Below are positions 59,110 through 64,000 of a stretch of DNA of 64,000 bases, piece after piece. The stretch is taken from contig NZ_SWMS01000011.1 of assembly GCF_005146945.1 (NCBI RefSeq), positions 186,001 to 250,000 of the forward strand, given 5' to 3'. The notes beneath the pieces are model-generated. The model was not told the DNA's origin. It saw only the letters and a program-made list of their open reading frames with translations, and searched no databases. Numbering within the stretch: the stretch's first letter is position 1; every line of letters begins with the position of its first letter. This DNA is from Prauserella endophytica. GTDB lineage: Bacteria > Actinomycetota > Actinomycetes > Mycobacteriales > Pseudonocardiaceae. Both the position numbers and the translations under genes were made by a program.

Positions 59110-59381
59110 CGCCCCCTGCCGACCGGCCCCCAAGGCCACCGGCTGGCTCGCCGTCTCCAGGTGCTCCACCAGCCTGCCCACCGCGCGACAGATGCCGCGC
59201 TTGACCAGTATCCCTGGCGATCGTGACACCGTCGTTGGTGACCACGGGCGAGCCGGTGATCCTCTCGATGATCATGTTGCGCCCCTGGACCCGGCGGCGA
59301 CCTCACCGTGTCGGCCAGCTTGTCCACACCGGACAGCCGTACCTCACGCACTTCCGGACCGTGGCGCAGGTCCTTGACCAT
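59110..59381 (-). pseudogene. groEL remnant of the prm-type cluster
   Basis: From an ATG at 59381 the translation reads VKDLRHGPEVREVRLSGVDK then LADTV, a GroEL N-terminus. The signal then shifts frame to GRNMIIERITGSPVVTNDG followed by VTIARD, and shifts again to LVKRGICRAVGRLVEHLET. The VTNDGVTIA block matches GroEL, and the segment between it and the KRGI block is deleted, as is everything after. The remnant lies 22 bases after the alcohol dehydrogenase stop. A cluster-specific GroEL (PrmG/MimG) is a standard member of actinobacterial propane-monooxygenase clusters. Confidence 0.8.
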
Positions 59382-59403
59382 CGTGGGTCTCTCGCGGAGA
59401 TCG

Positions 59404-60429
59404 TCAGGGGGTGAGGATCGCGCGGCCCCGGACGCGGCCCGCGTCGAGATCGGCCAGCGCGTCGAGTGCGTCGTCGAGCGGATACTTCTTGGTGTGCAGG
59501 GTGACCTTCCCCGCCTGGGCGAGCACCATCAGCTCCACGAGGTCGTTGTAGGTCCCCACGAGGTTGCCCACCACGTTGCGCTCGGTGGAGATGATGTCGA
59601 TGGTGGGGATGTCGATGTTGCTGCCGTAGCCGATCACGAAGTGCGAGCCAGCCCTGCGGGTCATGGCGAACGCGTCCTGCTGCGCGCCCTGCTCGGCGAC
59701 AAAGTCGAGCACCACCTCGGCGCCGTTGCCCCCGGTGAGGTCGAGCACCGCCGCCACCTGCTTGCCGTCGGCCAGCACGGTGTGGTCCGCGCCGAGCGTG
59801 GTCGCCAGCTCCAGTGCCTCGGCGTTGCGATCGACCACCACCACGGTCGCCGCGGTCATCGCCTTCAGCGACTGGATGCCGATGTGGCCGAGCCCGCCCG
59901 CTCCGTTGACCACGCAGACCGTCCCCGGGTAGAGCAGCGGCACGGCCTTGCGCACCGCGTGGTAGGCGGTGATGCCCGCGTCGGCGAGCGCGGCGACGTC
60001 CTCCGGTTTCGTCGCCGGGTCGAGCTTGATGCACGCACGGGCGGAGGTGAGCAGGTACTCGGCCATGCCGCCGTCGGTGTCGATGCCGGGGAACGTGCTG
60101 TCGACGCAGTGCATGTCGTCGCCGGCCCGGCAGGCGTGGCACAGTCCGCACGTCGGTGTCGGATGCAGGATCACAGTGTCACCGACGGCCACATTGGACA
60201 CCGCAGAGCCCACCTCGTGCACCCAGCCCGCGTTCTCGTGCCCGATCGTGTAGGGCAGGGTCACGCCGGACTTGTCGGCCCACTGCTCCTCGATGATGTG
60301 CAGATCGGTGCGGCACACCCCGGCCCCGCCGATCCTCACCACGACGTCGAACGGCCCCGAGACGCCTGGCTCCGGCACCTCCTCGACGACGGGCTGCTCG
60401 TGGTACGCGTGCAACCGGACGGCCTTCAT
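59404..60429 (-). CDS. Zinc-dependent NAD(P) alcohol dehydrogenase
   Basis: The 341-residue MDR enzyme has catalytic zinc ligands in GVCRTDLH and GHENAGWVH, structural-zinc cysteines in CGLCHACRAGDDMHC near residue 95, and a Rossmann motif GAGGLGHIGIQSL near 172. In propane-oxidation clusters the alcohol dehydrogenase oxidises the propanol formed by the monooxygenase. Its ATG overlaps the upstream stop (ATGA). The enzyme looks intact even though the groEL gene after it and the genes before it are decayed. Confidence 0.86.
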   Translation of the reverse strand: MKAVRLHAYHEQPVVEEVPEPGVSGPFDVVVRIGGAGVCRTDLHIIEEQWADKSGVTLPYTIGHENAGWVHEVGSAVSNVAVGDTVILHPTPTCGLCHACRAGDDMHCVDSTFPGIDTDGGMAEYLLTSARACIKLDPATKPEDVAALADAGITAYHAVRKAVPLLYPGTVCVVNGAGGLGHIGIQSLKAMTAATVVVVDRNAEALELATTLGADHTVLADGKQVAAVLDLTGGNGAEVVLDFVAEQGAQQDAFAMTRRAGSHFVIGYGSNIDIPTIDIISTERNVVGNLVGTYNDLVELMVLAQAGKVTLHTKKYPLDDALDALADLDAGRVRGRAILTP

Positions 60430-61166
60430 CCCGTGCCCTCCTGTTTGTCGATATGGGGATAGCGCGAGTGCAACATGCCCCGGCAGACGCCGGAGTTGGC
60501 CTCCTGGCTGGTGCGGGTGAGCCGGGCCAGTCCCAGGTGGCGCGACAGCTGCTCCGGCCGCACCGCCGCGCCGGTGACCGGGTCGACGAGCAACGGGTCG
60601 CCGTCACCAGACGGCAGGCCCAGCTCCCGTCTCCGCGCCCGCAGCCGCTCGCGGTCGGTGCCCTCGGGGGCGTCGCCGAGGCTGAGCTCGGTCAGCCGCT
60701 CTCGTTCGACGCCGTTCGCGAGCAGCGCCCGGCAGACCCGGTCGGTGCCAGCGAGCACGGCTTTGCGTACGAAGTCGGTGCGCAGGCCGTCGAGCTCGTC
60801 CACCGCCTCGCCCTCGAAGGAGGCGACGAACCCCGCTCGCGCAGCGACGCCGCGGTTGATGGCGGCCGCGGCGAAGTGGTCGTCGAGCGCGACGTCGGTC
60901 TCGGTCACCCCGGCGACGGCCGACACCGCGTCGTAGGCGTCGGCCACCATGAGGAAGGCGAAGTTCGGCGCGCAGAAGTACGTGGGCAGCCGTAGCCGCA
61001 CCACGGCTCTGCCCGCCGGGCTCACGTCGGCGCGGGAGACGAAGCCGAGGTCGGTGAGCGGCTCGTCCAGTTCGGGATCGCGCACGGTACCGAGCGCCGA
61101 CCAGACCGCCGAGGTGACGGTGGCGGTCCGGCCGGCACTGGCCCCCGCGCATTCGACAGCGGTCAT
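60426..61166 (-). CDS. MIP18/DUF59-family protein of the prm-type accessory module
   Basis: The 246-residue protein starts with a MIP18-like domain (ALGTVRDPELDEPLTDLGFV near residue 25; LRLPTYFCAPNFAFLM near 58, with a conserved Cys) as in iron-sulfur assembly and PaaD-type proteins. A family-specific C-terminal region follows, ending SRYPHIDKQ. This long form accompanies di-iron monooxygenase clusters and probably helps assemble a metal centre. It is coupled to both neighbours by ATGA overlaps. Confidence 0.78.
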   Translation of the reverse strand: MTAVECAGASAGRTATVTSAVWSALGTVRDPELDEPLTDLGFVSRADVSPAGRAVVRLRLPTYFCAPNFAFLMVADAYDAVSAVAGVTETDVALDDHFAAAAINRGVAARAGFVASFEGEAVDELDGLRTDFVRKAVLAGTDRVCRALLANGVERERLTELSLGDAPEGTDRERLRARRRELGLPSGDGDPLLVDPVTGAAVRPEQLSRHLGLARLTRTSQEANSGVCRGMLHSRYPHIDKQEGTG

Positions 61167-62200
61167 GGTCCCGGCACGCCGACCGGCTCCACCGCCGGCG
61201 CCTCATCGACCCGCAGGTCGGCGGGCACCTCGATGTCGTAGAGCCGTGCCGCGTTCAGGCCGAGGATCTTCTTCTTCTGCGTCACGGTGAGTGGCGCGAA
61301 GTCCGACAGCTCCTCGTCCTTCGGCAGCTGCCAGTCGACGAAGCCCTCGACCTGCCACCTGGGCTCCCAGATGGCGTAGTCGGCGCCGAAGATCAGTTTG
61401 TCCTCGCCGAGCCAGAACATCAGCTCGCCCATGACCTTCGCGAAGAACTTCGGGCGCGCGTGCATGAGCCCTCCGACGACGACCGCGAGGCCGGCGTAGA
61501 CGTTGCGCTCCTGGGTGGCCATGAAGCAGAAGTCCTCGATCCTCGGCAGGCCGACGTGCTCGACGATGAAGTTGAGCCCCTGGAAGTTGGTCGCCACGTA
61601 GTCGATGTCGGAGACGTCGAAGGCGTCCTTGTCCAGCGGCCAGATGGTCGGCCCCTTGTGAACGTGGATGTTCTTCACGCCCAGCTCTTCGCACTTCTCG
61701 AGGTACTTCGCGGCCTCCGGGTCCTTGAGGCTCCAGCCCCGCGAGTCACCGCGCCACTCGGCGGTGTAGAGCTTGACGCCCTTGCAGTCGTAGCGCTTGA
61801 CGCGTTCTTCGAAGGCCTTCATCCCCGCGTCGCCCTCGCGCGGGTCGAAGTAGGTGTTGACGAGGAACTTGCCGGGATGCTTCTCGGCGATGGCGCCGTC
61901 GGCCTCGGTGGTGTTGAAGCCGTTGATGTACCACTGCCGCAGGTTCGTCGGCTGGAAGATCGCGACGTCCACGTGCCCGACCTCGAAGAGGTCGTGCATC
62001 ATCAGTTCCTCCGAGTACTTCCGGAACCGGTCGATCGGCCAGTGCGTGTCGGCCGGCCCGAGTCCCTGGTAGGCGTGGAAGCACTCGATCCAGCCCTTCG
62101 CGTACTCCTCCTGGCCGGGCACCCAGTTCTCCGGGCTCGCGTCCCAGAAGTGCGTGTGCCCGTCGACGACGAAGTACTTCTCACCGTCCTTTGTGTACTT
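61163..62200 (-). pseudogene. Amidohydrolase of the prm-type cluster, start codon lost
   Basis: The frame encodes an amidohydrolase_2 protein that is intact to its stop. Near its start lies the metal motif DGHTHFWDASPENW, and further in are HVDVAIFQPTNL, VKNIHVHKGP, FIVEHVGLPR and a C-terminal IFGADYAIWEP. No ATG, GTG, TTG or CTG occurs in frame before the HTH motif. The expected start position, six bases after an AGGAG site, reads AAG (62200-62198), apparently ATG with one substitution. A GTG at 62122 would yield a protein without the metal site. Members of this family sit after the monooxygenase genes in prm clusters and are required there for unknown reasons. Confidence 0.7.
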
Positions 62201-62209
62201 TTCACACTC

Positions 62210-62400
62210 CTAGCTGAGCGGTTTGAGGTCGAGTCGAGGTACCCGGCGGTGTCCCTCGCGATTGGCGAACATGGTCGTGCGGCCGTGGTGGGTGGACCTG
62301 CCCCTGCCGGACTCGGCCGGGTTCGGCGGCCGGCTGGAACACGACGTTCATCAGCGTCCACGGGTTGTACGGCTCGCTCGACGGCGCGGGCTCCGTCATG
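62210..62400 (-). pseudogene. Frameshifted small gene at the head of the prm-type remnant
   Basis: An ATG at 62400 opens a plausible start, EPAPSSEPYNPWTLMNVVFQ, after which the frame becomes Pro/Arg-rich. A different frame then gives TMFANREGHRRVPRLDLKPL and ends at a TAG (62212-62210) that overlaps the amidohydrolase ribosome binding site. I read this as one small gene with an internal deletion or frameshift. Its family is not recognised; position suggests a small prm-cluster protein. Confidence 0.5.
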
Positions 62401-62460
62401 GCGCAACACCTCCGTGCGGGTGCCTGACCTCTCATGGAAACCCCATTCCGGGGCGGTGGC

Positions 62461-62479
62461 GTGTCTCAATTTGAGACAC
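62461..62479. promoter_or_regulatory. Activator-binding palindrome between the regulator and the prm-type remnant
   Basis: GTGTCTCAA and TTGAGACAC are inverted around one T. TGTCTCA-TGAGACA dyads are the usual upstream activator sites of AcoR-type regulators, and such a gene starts 65 bases to the right. The region 62401-62543 has nothing else recognisable. Confidence 0.7.
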
Positions 62480-62543
62480 CGGTTCAAGGGCCGCTCCCCT
62501 ACGCTGGAACGCGCGGCACAACGGTGTGGCGGAGGAGGTCACC

Positions 62544-64000
62544 GTGGTGAACATCGCGCCCTCGCCCCGTGTCCCGGTCCGGCCCGACGACGAGCGGCTG
62601 GCCCGCACGCGGGTCAAGTTCCTCACCTCGGAGGCCTTCGAGGCCGATCAGGTGCGGGAGGCGATCCTCGCGTCGTGGTGGCGCTCGAAGGAGTTCCGGG
62701 TGCCCGCCGACCACATCGATGTGCCCTACGTCGCCGCCCAGGACCTCGACACGCCGCTGATCCGGGCGGCCGCCCCGGTGCTGGAGCGGCTCGGCGACCA
62801 GCTGGAGGGGCAGCCGATCAGCCTGATCCTCACCGACCAGACCGGCGTCGTGCTGACGCAGCGCACCGGCGACAGCGACCTGCGCCGGCACCTGGAGAGC
62901 GTTGAGCTCGTCCCCGGGTTCAGCTACGGCGAGCGGTTCGTCGGGACCAACGGGATCGGCACGGCACTGGAGGACGGCAGGCCCACGCACGTGTTCGGCC
63001 ATGAGCACTACGCCGAGAACCTGGAGAACCTGGCGTGCGCGGGCGTGCCGATCCAGCACCCGATCTCCGGCAGGACGATCGGCGCCGTGGACCTCACGTG
63101 CTGGCGCAAGGACGCCGGCGGGCTGCTGGTGGCGCTCGCGCGCACGACGGCCGAGCAGATCCGGCAGGCGCTGCTGACCCACAGCAACCTGCGGGAGCTG
63201 GTGCTGTTCCAGGCGTACCTGCAGACGTGCAGGCGGACCACGGGCGTCGTGCTGGCGTTCAACGACGACGTGGTGATGATGAACGACAGCGCCCGGCAGC
63301 TGCTCGGCCCGGCCGACCAGTCGGTACTGCTGGGGCGCGCGGCGCAGGAACTCGCGCAGGCGCGCAGGGCCACGGCGACGGTGTCGCTGTCCAGTGGTGG
63401 CAAGGTGAAGCTGTACTGCCGGCGGGTGCAGGGGCATCGCGAGGACGACACCGCGGGCGGCGTGCTGTCGGCGAAGCTGCTCGACGCCGACGACGAGCGC
63501 GCGGGCGTGCAGTTGCCGATGCCGCCGATGTTCCTGCCCGGCGTGGTCGGCTCGGCGCCGCTGTGGCTGCGCTGCGCCAACGACATCGACGCCGGATGCG
63601 GGCGGGGCGACTGGCTCGCGCTCGCCGGCGAGCCGGGCACCGGCAGGACGACGCTCGCGCGGGGAGTACACCTGCGGCGCAACCCCACCGGCAGGCTGCA
63701 CACGCTCGACGCGACCCACGCCGGGCCGGGGTGGGAGGAGGACGTGCGCAGGGAGCTGCTGGACGACCCCGTGGACACGCTGGTGATCCGCCACGCCGAC
63801 CGGCTCGCCGCGGCCGACCTGGACACGCTCGCGACCGTGCTCGGCGAGGTCCGCACACGCGACGGCGCAGGAGCCCCGTGGGTGACGATCACCCTGGATC
63901 CCGAGTCGGAGTCGAGGCCGGAGCTGGCCGGGCTGCTGCGGCTGTTCCCGAGGACCGTCACCGTCCCGCCGCTGCGCCGCCACGCCGAGGACCTCAGCGA
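62544..64000 (+). CDS. AcoR-like GAF-domain activator, partial (MimR/PrmR-type)
   Basis: The gene runs off the right edge after about 485 codons. The N-terminal GAF domain shows the AcoR pattern (FVGTNGIGTALEDGRPTHVF near residue 133, FGHEHYAENLENLACAG and TIGAVDLT). A linker then leads to a P-loop GEPGTGRTTLARG near residue 363 and a Walker-B-like DTLVIRHADRL only about 45 residues later. The GAFTGA sigma-54 loop is missing from the interval, consistent with actinobacteria lacking sigma-54. A Fis-type HTH should follow outside the window. AGGAGGT precedes two adjacent GTG codons, either of which could start it. Confidence 0.83.
   Translation, partial: MVNIAPSPRVPVRPDDERLARTRVKFLTSEAFEADQVREAILASWWRSKEFRVPADHIDVPYVAAQDLDTPLIRAAAPVLERLGDQLEGQPISLILTDQTGVVLTQRTGDSDLRRHLESVELVPGFSYGERFVGTNGIGTALEDGRPTHVFGHEHYAENLENLACAGVPIQHPISGRTIGAVDLTCWRKDAGGLLVALARTTAEQIRQALLTHSNLRELVLFQAYLQTCRRTTGVVLAFNDDVVMMNDSARQLLGPADQSVLLGRAAQELAQARRATATVSLSSGGKVKLYCRRVQGHREDDTAGGVLSAKLLDADDERAGVQLPMPPMFLPGVVGSAPLWLRCANDIDAGCGRGDWLALAGEPGTGRTTLARGVHLRRNPTGRLHTLDATHAGPGWEEDVRRELLDDPVDTLVIRHADRLAAADLDTLATVLGEVRTRDGAGAPWVTITLDPESESRPELAGLLRLFPRTVTVPPLRRHAEDLS

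Noticed and set aside
59126-59140. Third copy of the AAGGCCACC repeat
   Set aside because: It lies within the groEL remnant's coding sequence (VALGA codons) and forms no hairpin, so the match is probably coincidental.
1-64000. CRISPR arrays, tRNA or rRNA genes, IS elements, prophage
   Set aside because: I saw no regularly spaced direct repeats, no tRNA-like cloverleaf or rRNA sequence, and no transposase, integrase or phage structural gene.

Overview
The window is about 70% G+C, with dense GTG/ATG starts, ATGA/GTGA stop-start overlaps and many actinobacterial regulator and catabolic families. It looks like chromosomal DNA of an actinomycete, probably of the Pseudonocardiaceae (inference; no rRNA is present to confirm it). 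I saw no rRNA, tRNA, insertion sequence, prophage or CRISPR array. Almost everything is accessory catabolism with local regulators.

Region by region. 1-6.6 kb: the distal part of a phthalate-type ring-dihydroxylation operon (dihydrodiol dehydrogenase, [3Fe-4S] ferredoxin, ferredoxin reductase, class II aldolase-type decarboxylase) plus a permease, a second class II aldolase, a Pht5-like protein and an IclR regulator. 6.9-10.1 kb: a GntR regulator divergent from an L-2-hydroxyglutarate oxidase and an Ldh-family dehydrogenase, with a perfect 26-bp palindrome between. 10.4-11.7 kb: a TerC manganese-exporter-type gene behind a promoter and a yybP-ykoY-like riboswitch. 11.9-18.7 kb: AI-2E, DUF389 and LapA membrane proteins, two decayed genes, an alkyl sulfatase and an anti-sigma/STAS pair. 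19.4-25.1 kb: a polyol/sugar operon (MFS, SDR, FAD oxidase, FGGY kinase) whose leader carries a textbook intrinsic terminator with an alternative antiterminator pairing, while a GlpP-type antiterminator protein is encoded at the other end.

26-41.6 kb: two organic-acid carriers and a FadR-type GntR regulator sharing one operator motif with a divergent operon of SuyA/SuyB-like (UxaA-family) subunits, aldehyde dehydrogenase, MFS, HIBADH-family dehydrogenase, D-2-hydroxyacid dehydrogenase and Ldh-family dehydrogenase. A LacI regulator, a tandem palindromic operator, a histidinol-dehydrogenase-like enzyme, a second MFS and an SDR follow. Together these fit catabolism of C3 sulfonates (dihydroxypropanesulfonate and sulfolactate) to pyruvate and sulfite; this is inferred from families and gene combination. 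41.7-47.2 kb: an alpha/beta hydrolase, then a LysR-controlled aminotransferase/phosphotriesterase-like/MFS operon. 47.4-52.5 kb: TetR-MmpL, DoxX and an orphan histidine kinase.

52.6-58 kb: a histidine-utilisation operon (urocanate hydratase, M20 amidohydrolase, formimidoylglutamate deiminase, imidazolonepropionase). 58-64 kb: a quinone-oxidoreductase-like gene and a decayed accessory tail of a propane-monooxygenase-type (prm/mim) cluster: alcohol dehydrogenase, MIP18-family protein, an amidohydrolase that has lost its start codon, a frameshifted small gene and a groEL remnant. The monooxygenase subunit genes are absent, although the AcoR-like activator gene and a palindromic activator site remain.
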